Part shown: one piece after another, positions 15,973 through 23,893 of the stretch
How positions within the stretch are numbered: position 1 is the first letter of the stretch
How the letters are laid out: every line of letters starts with the position of its first letter
Source: Candidatus Rokuibacteriota bacterium
GTDB lineage: Bacteria; Methylomirabilota; Methylomirabilia; Rokubacteriales; CSP1-6
DNA length: 51,828 bases
Reading direction: 5' to 3'
NCBI GenBank assembly: GCA_003220435.1
Contig: QHSL01000087.1
Span: forward strand, 1-51,828
Notes under the pieces: generated by a model
The model's input: the letters and a program-made list of their open reading frames with translations, nothing else
The model's database searches: none
Told to the model about the DNA's origin: nothing
Program-made: the position numbers and the translations under genes

Positions 15973-16922
15973 AGGTCCTGATCACCGGCGGCGCCGGCTT
16001 TCTCGGCTCGCACCTCGCCGAGGCGTGGCTCGATCGAGGGCAGGAGGTCACCGTCCTCGATCCGGCGAGCGACCTCAAGATCCGCCACCTGCGCGCGAAT
16101 CCGCGATTCCGGGCGATCCGCGAGTCGGTGCTGAACCGCGAGATTCTCGAGGGCCTGGTGGCGTGGTCCGATCTCGTGTACCACCTCGCCGCGGTTGTCG
16201 GCGTCGAGCACTACGTTGGCGATCCCTACCAGGTCCTCACCGTCAACATCAACGGCACCCAGGACGTGCTGACCGCCGCGTTCCGTCATCAGAAGAAGGT
16301 CGTCTTCACATCGACTTCCGAGATCTACGGACGGAACAGGGCCGTGCCGTTCCACGAGGACAGCGACCGCGTGCTCGGCTCGACGCGGACGGACCGGTGG
16401 TGCTACTCGACCTCGAAGGCCGCCGGCGAGCATCTCTGCTTCGCGTTCGCGCGCATGGGGCTTCGCGTGGTCGTCCTGCGGTACTTCAACGTCTACGGTC
16501 CGCGGCTCGACCAGATGGACCGCGGCCGCGTCGTCACGATCTTCATGGGTCAGCTGCTGCGGGGCGAGCCCCTGACGGTGATCGGCGACGGCTCCCAGAC
16601 GCGCACGTTCACCTACGTCGACGACGCCGTGCGCGCGACCGTGCAGGCCGGGCTCCGGCCGGAGGCCGAGGGGCTCGCGATCAACGTCGGCTCGGAGGAG
16701 GAGGTCTCGATCCTCGACCTGGCCCAGCGGATGGTCCGGCTCTCCGGCTCTTCCTCCCGCGTGATCCGGGTGCCGCAGGAGGCGGTTTACGAGACGGGTT
16801 ACGAGGACATCCCGCGGCGCGTGCCGGCCGCGGGCCGGATGCGGGAGATCCTGGGCGTGCGGGCCGACACCCCGCTCGACGACGGGCTCAAGCGGACGAT
16901 CGAGTGGTACAAACGACAGTAG
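15969..16922 (+). CDS. NAD-dependent epimerase family, UDP-glucuronate decarboxylase-like (ArnA C-terminal type)
   Basis: This is a 317-residue extended SDR with GGAGFLG for NAD (7-13) and YSTSK (Y146, K150). The segment TSTSEIYG places Ser117 and Glu118 where ArnA and UDP-xylose synthases carry the Ser and Glu used in decarboxylating UDP-glucuronate; ordinary 4-epimerases lack this Glu. An arginine pair in YEDIPRRVP near 283-284 sits where ArnA has its catalytic Arg. The enzyme is therefore likely to oxidise and decarboxylate UDP-glucuronate to a UDP-4-keto-pentose, the substrate for an ArnB-like aminotransferase. A plain epimerase or UDP-xylose synthase remains possible. The GTG start overlaps the formyltransferase stop (GTGA). 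Confidence 0.82.
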   Translation: MKVLITGGAGFLGSHLAEAWLDRGQEVTVLDPASDLKIRHLRANPRFRAIRESVLNREILEGLVAWSDLVYHLAAVVGVEHYVGDPYQVLTVNINGTQDVLTAAFRHQKKVVFTSTSEIYGRNRAVPFHEDSDRVLGSTRTDRWCYSTSKAAGEHLCFAFARMGLRVVVLRYFNVYGPRLDQMDRGRVVTIFMGQLLRGEPLTVIGDGSQTRTFTYVDDAVRATVQAGLRPEAEGLAINVGSEEEVSILDLAQRMVRLSGSSSRVIRVPQEAVYETGYEDIPRRVPAAGRMREILGVRADTPLDDGLKRTIEWYKRQ

Positions 16923-17824
16923 CCCTGCGCGTCGATGTCGACACCCGCCGCGGCCTCACCGAAGGGGTGCCGCGACTGCTCGAGCTCTTCCGGCGCGCGG
17001 GGGTTCGCGCGTCGTTCTTCGTGACGATGGGGCCTGATCGCTCCGGGCGCGCGATCCGCCGCATGCTGCGGCCAGGCTTTCTGCTCAAGATGTGGCGCAC
17101 GAACGCGCTCAGGCTCTACGGGCTCCGCACGCTGCTCTCGGGCACGCTGTTGCCGTCGCGCCCGGTCGGCTCGGGCGCGGCCGGACTGCTCCGGCAGATC
17201 GCCGGCCAGGGCCACGAGCTCGCCGTCCACGGCTGGGACCACGTCGGCTGGCAGGACCGAATCCATCGACTCGATGCGCACGCCATTCGCGCCGACCTGG
17301 CGCGGGCGGCGCAGGCCTTCGAGGCGGCGATGGGCGTCGCCCCGCACGCGAGCGCCGCGCCGGGCTGGCGGACGTCGGACGCGGCGCTCTCGGTCCAGGA
17401 GACCTTCGGCTTCCGCTATGCGAGCGACACGCGCGGTGAGACGCCGTTCCGGCCGAGCGTCGGCGGCGCCGTGCTCGCAACGCTCCAGGTGCCGACGACG
17501 CTGCCCACGATGGACGAGCTCTTGGGGCGCGTCAGCGATCTGCCGGGCGCGCTCGCGGGCTCGCTTCGACCCGGCGTCAACGTCTTCACGCTCCACGCGG
17601 AGGTCGAGGGAGGACCTCTCGCGCCGGTGTTCGAGACGTTTCTCACCGACCTCCGACGGAGGGGCGCGGTGCTCGCGACCCTCGACGAGATCGCGGCTCA
17701 GGCGCTCGCCAGAGTGGACGAGGTCCCGGTGGTGCCCGTGGTGCGCGGCGCCGTCGCCGGCCGGAGCGGATGGATCGCGACGCAGCGAGGCCCCCGGGCA
17801 CGCACCGCGCTGACTCGTGAATGA
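16904..17824 (+). CDS. ArnD-like deformylase (polysaccharide deacetylase family)
   Basis: This is a 306-residue NodB-fold hydrolase with close, full-length resemblance to ArnD. Evidence includes ALRVDVDTRRGLTEGVPRLLE (metal Asp motif DVDT, 11-14), the block LLKMWRTNALRLYGLRTLLSG, LAVHGWDHVGWQ (metal His), SAAPGWRT, YASDTRGETPFRP and FTLHAEVEGG. ArnD removes the formyl group from undecaprenyl-phosphate 4-formamido-arabinose at the cytoplasmic membrane, committing the sugar to flipping and transfer. The last 45 or so residues go beyond the family. GTG at 16904 overlaps the upstream gene by 19 nt. The last base pairs of the gene overlap the next start (ATGA). Confidence 0.92.
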   Translation: MVQTTVALRVDVDTRRGLTEGVPRLLELFRRAGVRASFFVTMGPDRSGRAIRRMLRPGFLLKMWRTNALRLYGLRTLLSGTLLPSRPVGSGAAGLLRQIAGQGHELAVHGWDHVGWQDRIHRLDAHAIRADLARAAQAFEAAMGVAPHASAAPGWRTSDAALSVQETFGFRYASDTRGETPFRPSVGGAVLATLQVPTTLPTMDELLGRVSDLPGALAGSLRPGVNVFTLHAEVEGGPLAPVFETFLTDLRRRGAVLATLDEIAAQALARVDEVPVVPVVRGAVAGRSGWIATQRGPRARTALTRE

Positions 17825-18312
17825 AGGGATGGATCGTCGCGATCGCGGTCTCGCTCGCGCTCGTTTCGGCACGCGCCGACAGCCAGCCGCAGCCGCTCAT
17901 TCGCATCCACGCCGGCGGCAACGAGCTGAGAGCCCTGCGCGAGGCGCCCGTCGCCTACTCGGTCCTGGAGGAGATCGTCGCCGACATCTCGCGGCCGACC
18001 GTGCCGCATGCGGCGCCGGTGACGATCGTCCGCGTGTCGCCGCCGCAGGAGATCGACTATCTCCTGTGTGTCACCAGCAGCGGCACGCTCGTCGTCGGCG
18101 AGCGCATTCACACGCTCGGCGCCGACGGACCGCGGCGCGTCTTCGTGCGCGGTGAGATCTTGAGGAGCTACCCGTCGGTGAGCGGGGCCGACGGCTGGCT
18201 CTGGCTCGTCGACGTCCCGCTCAGCCGGGAAGTGAGGGTGACGCTCCAGCTTCGCGCGCCCGCCCGCTGGCCGCTCGAGGCGGTCGCCGTGACCACGGAT
18301 ATCGCTCAGTGA
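17821..18312 (+). CDS. Secreted protein of unknown function
   Basis: This is a 163-residue protein with a clear signal peptide (MKGWIVAIAVSLALVSARADS). I do not recognise the mature part. It is predicted to be beta-rich, with a conserved-looking Pro-rich middle (VSPPQEIDYLLCVTSSGTLVVGERIHTLG) and a C-terminal strand region (GWLWLVDVPLSREVRVTLQL). The ATG overlaps the ArnD-like stop and its own stop overlaps the next start (GTGA), so it belongs to the same operon. It is presumably a periplasmic or outer-membrane factor of the pathway. Confidence 0.75.
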   Translation: MKGWIVAIAVSLALVSARADSQPQPLIRIHAGGNELRALREAPVAYSVLEEIVADISRPTVPHAAPVTIVRVSPPQEIDYLLCVTSSGTLVVGERIHTLGADGPRRVFVRGEILRSYPSVSGADGWLWLVDVPLSREVRVTLQLRAPARWPLEAVAVTTDIAQ

Positions 18313-19076
18313 CGTGCACGACGGCCCGTGCGGCCGTGCTGGCGCTCGTCCTGGCCGGTTGCGAGTCGTTCGACAAGCCGCCGGCCACGCTGGAGGCGCG
18401 GAAGCCGCCCGCCGCCACGGCCCCGGCCGAGAGCGAGCCGACGCGGTCGGCGGCCGTCGACCAGCCGCGCGTCGCCGAGCAGCTGAGTCGGATCGCCGCG
18501 GAGCTCGGCGAGCTGCAGAACGCCGTGGCCAAGCTGATTGCGTCGTCGCGGCTCCAGGATGACCAGCTGTCGTACCTTCGGCGCCGCGTGGAGGAGCTGG
18601 AGGCGCTGAACCGAAGCCGTCAGGCGCCCGTGCCGAGCGGCTTCGCCCCGCCTGCGCCCGGGGCGCCGCCGACACCACCGCCGACCCCGCTGGCCTCCGC
18701 GACCACGACGCCGGCGGCCGATCTCTACCGCGCGGGCGTCCAGAAGCTACAGGCCAAGGACCTCGACGCCGCGATCCTGATCTTCTACGACCTCATCGCG
18801 ACGTACCCGGACAATCCGCTGCGGGAGGGCGCCCAGTTCCTGGTCGGAGACATCTTCTACAACCAGCGCGATTTCCGGGGCGCGCTCGCGGAGTTCGAGG
18901 CGCTGATCGCCGCGGTGCCGCGCGGCGAGAAGGTTCCCGACGCGCTCCTGAAGATCGGGCTCTGCCACCGGGATCTCGGCGACGCCGCGCGCGCGAAGCG
19001 GACCTGGGAGCGCGTCGTCAAGGACTACCCGGCGAGCGTCGCGGCTCGGCAGGCGCGCGTGCTGCTGCGGAACTAG
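18309..19076 (+). CDS. Lipoprotein with coiled coil and tetratricopeptide repeats (CpoB/YbgF-like)
   Basis: This is a 255-residue exported protein with a lipobox (LVLAGC, Cys18), a Pro/Ala-rich linker, and a coiled coil (about residues 57-100: VAEQLSRIAAELGELQNAV ... YLRRRVEELEALN). A second Pro-rich linker follows, then three tetratricopeptide-like repeats (DLYRAGVQKLQAKDLDAAI, REGAQFLVGDIFYNQRDF, VPDALLKIGLCHRDLGD) ending TWERVVKDYPASVAARQARVLL. The arrangement matches CpoB/YbgF, the periplasmic Tol-Pal-associated factor, although TPR lipoproteins also occur in capsule export loci. The GTG start overlaps the previous stop. The 3' end overlaps the convergent NusG-like gene by 4 nt. Confidence 0.8.
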   Translation: MTCTTARAAVLALVLAGCESFDKPPATLEARKPPAATAPAESEPTRSAAVDQPRVAEQLSRIAAELGELQNAVAKLIASSRLQDDQLSYLRRRVEELEALNRSRQAPVPSGFAPPAPGAPPTPPPTPLASATTTPAADLYRAGVQKLQAKDLDAAILIFYDLIATYPDNPLREGAQFLVGDIFYNQRDFRGALAEFEALIAAVPRGEKVPDALLKIGLCHRDLGDAARAKRTWERVVKDYPASVAARQARVLLRN

Positions 19077-19621
19077 GGCGAGCCGACCTGGACGACGTCG
19101 GCGGGATGGATCTCGACCACTGCGGCCTGGCGGATGAGCGTGACGGCGAGCACGAGCCGCGTCACCCGGTCCTTGCGCAGGAGCTTGCCGCGCAGGCCGG
19201 CGAGCGGGCCGCGGACCACCTCGACGTCCATGCCTTCGGACAGGAAGGGATGCGGGTCGTACTGCAACGTGGTACTCGCGAGCCGCTGGATCGCCTCGAC
19301 CTCGGCGTCCGGCACAGGTTCGGGTCGGCCGGCGGTGCCGACGAGGTCGGCGACGCCGACCACGTTGAGGACGCGGAAGCGCTCGACGAGCGGAAAGCGG
19401 GCGAAGCAGTATCCCGGGAAGAGGGGAAAGGCGATTTTCTTTCGACGGTCCTTCCAGCGACTCCACTGCTCGACGACCGGAAGGAAGACTTCGACCTCAT
19501 GCCGCACGAGCTGATCGCGCACCGTCTTCTCGTGGCGCGAGCGCGTGCGCAGGACGTACCAGAGCGGGTCGGGCCGAGGCTCGGCGCGCTCGGGGACCCT
19601 CGTCGATGACACCGACATCAT
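19073..19621 (-). CDS. NusG paralogue (RfaH/UpxY/LoaP-like antiterminator)
   Basis: This is a 182-residue NusG-family transcription factor. The NGN domain runs from PLWYVLRTRSRHEKTVRDQL through FPLFPGYCFARFPLVERFRVLNVVGVADLVG. The C-terminal KOW domain contains EGMDVEVVRGPLAGLRGKLL. The FPGYCF and LNVVGV segments are typical of specialised paralogues that antiterminate long surface-polysaccharide operons, not of general NusG. It is convergent with the preceding locus, so if it acts on it, it acts in trans. A TATAAT box (reverse strand, 19644-19639) lies 17 nt upstream of the ATG at 19621; a second ATG follows at once. An ops-like recruitment element was not identified. Confidence 0.88.
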   Translation of the reverse strand: MMSVSSTRVPERAEPRPDPLWYVLRTRSRHEKTVRDQLVRHEVEVFLPVVEQWSRWKDRRKKIAFPLFPGYCFARFPLVERFRVLNVVGVADLVGTAGRPEPVPDAEVEAIQRLASTTLQYDPHPFLSEGMDVEVVRGPLAGLRGKLLRKDRVTRLVLAVTLIRQAAVVEIHPADVVQVGSP

Positions 19622-19638
19622 AAGAGGAACCGGCGGGG

Positions 19639-19646
19639 ATTATAAG
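19639..19646. promoter_or_regulatory. Overlapping divergent -10 boxes
   Basis: The near-palindromic ATTATAAG gives TATAAT on the minus strand (19644-19639) for the NusG paralogue and TATAAG on the plus strand (19641-19646) for the small gene at 19677. It is an AT island in a GC-rich region. Neither strand has a convincing -35, so the assignment is tentative. Confidence 0.5.
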
Positions 19647-19676
19647 CCATTTCCGGAAAAAACGACGGGAGAGCCT

Positions 19677-19868
19677 ATGACCCGTACACCGTTCGAGACC
19701 GACAAGCTCCTGCAGTGGCTCGAAGAAATCCTGGCGACCGCCGACGGCGTCGACGTCGACGTCATCGTCGTCGGCCGCCCGCACTCGCGATCCTCGGTGC
19801 AGATCACCCTGCACGACGTCCCCGCGCCGCTCGGCGGCCTCGAGCTTCGTCAGCGTCGCAACGACTGA
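19677..19868 (+). CDS. Small acidic protein of unknown function
   Basis: This is a 63-residue reading frame, MTRTPFETDKLLQWLEEILA at the start, then DGVDVDVIVVGRPHSRS and a basic end LRQRRND. The ATG at 19677 has GGGAGAG at the right distance, and a TATAAG box lies about 30 bp upstream, divergent from the NusG paralogue. The alternating hydrophobic/acidic DVDVIVVG suggests a small alpha/beta fold. I do not recognise it. It may be a real short gene, judging by its ribosome site and codon pattern, but no family supports it. Confidence 0.5.
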   Translation: MTRTPFETDKLLQWLEEILATADGVDVDVIVVGRPHSRSSVQITLHDVPAPLGGLELRQRRND

Positions 19869-19970
19869 GCTCCCGCGCGTTCCCCCGCGCTCCCTCCCCG
19901 CGTTGACAGCGCCCGCGATCGTCGCGTAGATTCCTCGCCACCACACCCTCGGAGGACTGGGAGGATCGCG

Positions 19971-20303
19971 ATGCGGCGTGTCGGCGCTCGAAGTGGCCTC
20001 ACGGGCCTCCTCGCCGCACTTGCGGTGTTCGCCGGCCCGGGCTCGCCCGCCGTCCTCGGCGCCGCGGACGTCGAGGTCCTTCCGCCCGCGCAGTCCGTTC
20101 CCCTCCACTCCGCCGACAACGCCCACGCGTACGAAGCCGCCAGACCGACGCGCGGGAGGACTGTGCCCCTTCAGGTGAAGCCGTATCGGACTCCCGACCC
20201 CGAGGGGCTGCGGCAGTTGCGCGAGCTCCTGCGCCAGTCGCCGCACTTGCTGCCGCCGGCGCCTGGGTTCGTCGAGGACCGCGCCGGCGGGCAAGGGGAG
20301 TGA
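19971..20303 (+). CDS. Small secreted protein of unknown function
   Basis: This is a 110-residue protein with a signal peptide (MRRVGARSGLTGLLAALAVF, cleavage probably after VLGAA). The mature part is Pro-rich, without recognisable domains (LPPAQSVPLHSADNAHAYE, then SPHLLPPAPGF). The ATG has GGAGG upstream. Its TGA is shared with the GTG of the large secreted protein that follows, so the two are translationally coupled and probably work together at the surface. Confidence 0.7.
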   Translation: MRRVGARSGLTGLLAALAVFAGPGSPAVLGAADVEVLPPAQSVPLHSADNAHAYEAARPTRGRTVPLQVKPYRTPDPEGLRQLRELLRQSPHLLPPAPGFVEDRAGGQGE

Positions 20304-23032
20304 TCGTCTCGCCGCCAGGGCGCGCGGCGCTCTTCCTCATGGCCGCCCTGCTGCTGGGCAGCGCCTCACCAGCCCTCGCCGTCAACCTCGTGCAGTCGTT
20401 CGAAGGGCTGACCAACGACGACAACGCAGCCATCATCGGCTTCGTCGTCATCCCGCCCGATGACAACCTGGCCGTGGGACCCGACCACGTGTTTCAGATC
20501 GTCAACCTCGTCGGCCGCATCACGACCAAGACCGGGTCCACGCTGTCGTCGTTCAGCCTCGGCTCGTTCTTCAACGTCGACTCCGGCTTCTTCGAGGGCG
20601 ATCCGCGGGTGATCTACGACGCGATGAGCGGGCGCTGGTTCGCGACGTATCTGGAGTTCTCCGATGACGCGAGCCAGTCCTCCATCATCCTCGCCGTCTC
20701 GACCACGAGCGATCCCACCGGCGTGTTCTGCCGGTATCGCCTGGGGAACCCGACCACCGAAGGTTTCATCCAAGACTTCCCGATGATCGGGGTGAGCGAC
20801 GACAAGGTCGTGGTCTCCTACAACGGCTTTACCTTCCCGAGCTACTTCGCCGTATTCATCGGCGCTGGGTACTACGTCATCAAGAAAACGGACCTGACGA
20901 CCTGCGCCGGGAGCCTAGCCGTCAACCGCGTCGCCCCCAACGTCAACGCCTTCACGATCCATCCGGCCCAGTCGCTCTCGGCCACCAGCGACCTCTACAT
21001 GGCGGAGGCGCTCGACAGCGGAACGCAGATCAAGGTGTACAAGGTGAGCGGCGTCCCCGGGTCGACTGTCACGACCACGACGACCATCGCCCCGATCCGG
21101 GCGGGAGTGCCGCCGCCTCTGGCGCCGCAGCTCGGATCGGGGGTGCTGCTCGACACCAGCGACGGGCGCATCGAGAGCGCGGTGTGGCAGAACGGCTCGC
21201 TCTGGGCGACCGCTCCAGAATCGTGCATGCCGACGGGGGACGCCGTGGCGCGAAGCTGCCTGCGGATCGTCGAGCTCCGGACGGACACGATGACGGCGCG
21301 TCAGGACCTGACGTACGGCGCGAGCGGCCAGTACTACTACCACCCTGCTCTCCGTCCCGACGCCTTCGGAAACCTCCACGTCGTTTTCTCGTCCTCGTCG
21401 TCCTCGAGCTATATGAGCGTGCGAGTAGCAGGCCGATCGGTCGGCGACCCGCTGAACACGCTCCAGGCGTCGACCCTGCTCCGCGCCGGCGGCGGCGCGC
21501 AGACCGACCCGTCGGGTCGTACCGGCGATTACTCGGGCGCCGCCCTCGACCCGAGCGCGCCGGAGAAGGTGTGGGTGATCGGTCAGTACATTGCGTCGAC
21601 CGGCGATTGGAACTGGGCGACGTTCGTCGCGCAGCTCCAGTTCGACAACCCCGCTCCCTCGCTCGCGTCGCTGGCGCCGTCGAGCACGACCGCGGGTGGA
21701 GCGACGTTCACGCTGACGCTGAACGGCAGCGGCTTCGTGTCGACGTCGGTCGTCCGCTGGAACGGAGCCAATCGCGCCACGACGTTCGTGAGCACCACGC
21801 AGCTCACCGCGTCGATCCCGGCCAGCGACCGCCTGGACGGCGGGACGGTGACGGTGACCGTGCTCAACCCGGCGCCGGGCGGCGGCACCTCGGCCGGGCA
21901 AGCGTTCACGATCAACAATCCGCTACCGTCCATCGGCTCGCTGATCCCCAACCTCATCCTGGCTGGAAGCCCTGGCGGCGCGATTCTCACGGTCACCGGA
22001 AGCAACTTCGTCCCTTCGTCGGTGGCGCGCTGGAATGGCTCGCCCCGGACGACGCGCTTCGAGAGCGGCGGGCAGCTTCAGGTCGATATCCCGGCGGCCG
22101 ATGTCGCGTCGGGCGCGGTCGTTCAGGTGACCGTCTTCAACCCGGCGCCGGCGGGGGGAACGTCGGCAGCCGCGAGCCTCACGATCAACAATCCCGTGCC
22201 CTCGCTCGGCTCGCTGTCGCCGTCGAGCGCGATCGCGGGAAGCGCGGCCTTCACGCTGACCGTGAACGGCGGGAACTTCGTGCCGACGTCGGTGGTGCGA
22301 TGGAACGGGGCGGAGCTCGCGGCGCCGACGTTCGTGAGCGCCTTCCAGCTGACGGTGCCGGTGCCGGCGGCCAACATCGCCGCAGCCGGCAACGTGAGCG
22401 TGACGGTGTTCAACGGGACACCCGCCGGCGGCACGTCGGCCGCGGCGACGTTCACGATCCTCCCGGCCCCCACGTTCTCGCTGACGGTCTCCGTCAAGGG
22501 CTCGGCGCCCGGGGCGGTGACGAGCGCCCCCGCGGCGATCGCGTGCCCGTCGACCTGCGCAGCTGATTTCGCGAGCGGCGCCTCGGTCACGCTGACGGCG
22601 CAGGCGGGCAGCGGGGCCATCTTGAAGGTGTGGGGCGGCGCGTGCAGCGGCGCGTCCGTGACCTGTGTCGTGAGCATGACCGCGGCGCGGTCCGTCACGG
22701 CGACCTTCTCGAAGGTCTTCACTGATTCGACGCTGACGGCCGGAAGCACCGTCGTCGCCGCTGTGCACGTCCTCGATCTGCGGTCGGCGATCGACGCGCT
22801 GCGCACGCAGTACGGTCTCTTGGCCTATGCGTGGACGAACGCGCTGGTCGCGGGCGCCTCGGTCGTGCGCGCGATGGATCTCATCGAGGTGCGGTCGGCG
22901 CTCGGGGCGGCGTACGTTGCGGCGGCGGTGTCCCAACCCACTTACACCGAGCCGACGATCACCGCCGGCGAGACCGTGATCAAGGCGAGCCACATCACGG
23001 AGGCACGTAGCGCGGTCCGCGCGATCGAGTGA
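20300..23032 (+). CDS. Large secreted protein with three IPT/TIG-like repeats and a repeated C-terminal motif
   Basis: This is a 910-residue exported protein with a signal peptide (MIVSPPGRAALFLMAALLL... ALA). Residues about 25-440 look like a beta-propeller-type domain (DDNLAVGPDHVFQIVN, DPRVIYDAMSGRWFATYLE). Three similar IPT/TIG-type immunoglobulin repeats cover about 449-724, each with 'NPxPSLxSLxPSS', a 'GSGFV/GSNFV/GGNFV' turn and 'VRWNG'. A segment with CPSTCAADF and WGGACSG then resembles the divergent InlB-type repeat region. The last 100 residues hold three units of the type 'TAGxTVIKAxHIxELRSAI'. It is probably a surface or extracellular adhesin-like or ligand-binding protein. It is coupled to the small secreted protein before it. 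Confidence 0.8.
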   Translation: MIVSPPGRAALFLMAALLLGSASPALAVNLVQSFEGLTNDDNAAIIGFVVIPPDDNLAVGPDHVFQIVNLVGRITTKTGSTLSSFSLGSFFNVDSGFFEGDPRVIYDAMSGRWFATYLEFSDDASQSSIILAVSTTSDPTGVFCRYRLGNPTTEGFIQDFPMIGVSDDKVVVSYNGFTFPSYFAVFIGAGYYVIKKTDLTTCAGSLAVNRVAPNVNAFTIHPAQSLSATSDLYMAEALDSGTQIKVYKVSGVPGSTVTTTTTIAPIRAGVPPPLAPQLGSGVLLDTSDGRIESAVWQNGSLWATAPESCMPTGDAVARSCLRIVELRTDTMTARQDLTYGASGQYYYHPALRPDAFGNLHVVFSSSSSSSYMSVRVAGRSVGDPLNTLQASTLLRAGGGAQTDPSGRTGDYSGAALDPSAPEKVWVIGQYIASTGDWNWATFVAQLQFDNPAPSLASLAPSSTTAGGATFTLTLNGSGFVSTSVVRWNGANRATTFVSTTQLTASIPASDRLDGGTVTVTVLNPAPGGGTSAGQAFTINNPLPSIGSLIPNLILAGSPGGAILTVTGSNFVPSSVARWNGSPRTTRFESGGQLQVDIPAADVASGAVVQVTVFNPAPAGGTSAAASLTINNPVPSLGSLSPSSAIAGSAAFTLTVNGGNFVPTSVVRWNGAELAAPTFVSAFQLTVPVPAANIAAAGNVSVTVFNGTPAGGTSAAATFTILPAPTFSLTVSVKGSAPGAVTSAPAAIACPSTCAADFASGASVTLTAQAGSGAILKVWGGACSGASVTCVVSMTAARSVTATFSKVFTDSTLTAGSTVVAAVHVLDLRSAIDALRTQYGLLAYAWTNALVAGASVVRAMDLIEVRSALGAAYVAAAVSQPTYTEPTITAGETVIKASHITEARSAVRAIE

Positions 23033-23062
23033 TGGTCGCGTCCGCCGGCTCGAGTCGAGCCT

Positions 23063-23854
23063 CTAGGTTTCGCGCGCCTGCCGCAGCACTGCGAGCATCG
23101 CGTCGTGGATCCGTCCGTTGCTCGCCACGACCGCGGGCGCGTTCAGGTCGAGCGCCCCGCCCATCACGTTCGTGACTCGGCCGCCCGCCTCCTCGACGAG
23201 CAGGCTGCCGGCGGCCGCGTCCCATGGCCCGAGCCGGAGCTCCCAGAAGCCGTCGAGCCGCCCGGACGCCACCCAGGCGAGGTCGAGGACCGCGGAGCCG
23301 AGCCGCCGCACGCCCCGGCACCGCACCGCGAAGGCCGCGTACTGCGGGAGATTCGTCTCCCGCGTCTCGCGGATGTCGTACGGGAAGCCGGTGGTGAGCA
23401 GGCTCTGCTCGAGCGTCGTCGTCGTCGAGACGGTGAGCGGGCGGTCGTTCACGGTCGCGCCGCGGCCGCGCTCGGCGACGTAGAGCTCGTCGAGGCTCGG
23501 GTTGTACGCGACGCCGAGCTCGACCCGTCGCCCGACCTCGAGGGCGATCGACACCGAGAAGATCGGCAGGCCGTGGGCGTAGTTGGTCGTGCCGTCGAGG
23601 GGATCGACGATCCATCGCCGGCCCGACCGGCCGGGCGCCGACCCGCGCTCCTCGGCCAGGATCGAGTCGTCCGGGAAGGCGGCGGCGAGCCGGCCGACGA
23701 TCAACTCCTCGGCGCGCGCGTCCATCTCGGTCACGAGGTCGATGGAGGTGTCCTTGAACGCGATGCGGTGAGATTCGCGAAACTGGGACTGCAGAAGGTG
23801 GCCGGCGGCGCGCGCGGCGTCGATCGCGACGCGCCGTTCGAGCGACGAGGACAT
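23063..23854 (-). CDS. suhB: Inositol monophosphatase family protein
   Basis: This is a 263-residue magnesium-dependent sugar phosphatase. The family signature WIVDPLDGTTNYAHG (metal ligands D84 and D87), the ILAEERG motif (E68/E69) and the second motif LGPWDAAAGSLLVEEAGG are complete. It should hydrolyse inositol-1-phosphate or related phosphates. SuhB in some bacteria also joins rRNA antitermination complexes, but that cannot be told here. It runs opposite to the preceding secreted-protein genes, with a 30-bp gap between their 3' ends. Confidence 0.92.
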   Translation of the reverse strand: MSSSLERRVAIDAARAAGHLLQSQFRESHRIAFKDTSIDLVTEMDARAEELIVGRLAAAFPDDSILAEERGSAPGRSGRRWIVDPLDGTTNYAHGLPIFSVSIALEVGRRVELGVAYNPSLDELYVAERGRGATVNDRPLTVSTTTTLEQSLLTTGFPYDIRETRETNLPQYAAFAVRCRGVRRLGSAVLDLAWVASGRLDGFWELRLGPWDAAAGSLLVEEAGGRVTNVMGGALDLNAPAVVASNGRIHDAMLAVLRQARET

Positions 23855-23893
23855 GTTCGGCTAGAATGCGCCTGGTCTACACTTCACCTCTGC

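Noticed and set aside
14033-17824. Complete polymyxin-resistance (lipid A aminoarabinose) operon
   Set aside because: ArnC, ArnA parts and ArnD are present, but ArnT and ArnE/F are not in the window and the genes are joined to a fatty-acid set. I therefore do not claim lipid A as the acceptor.
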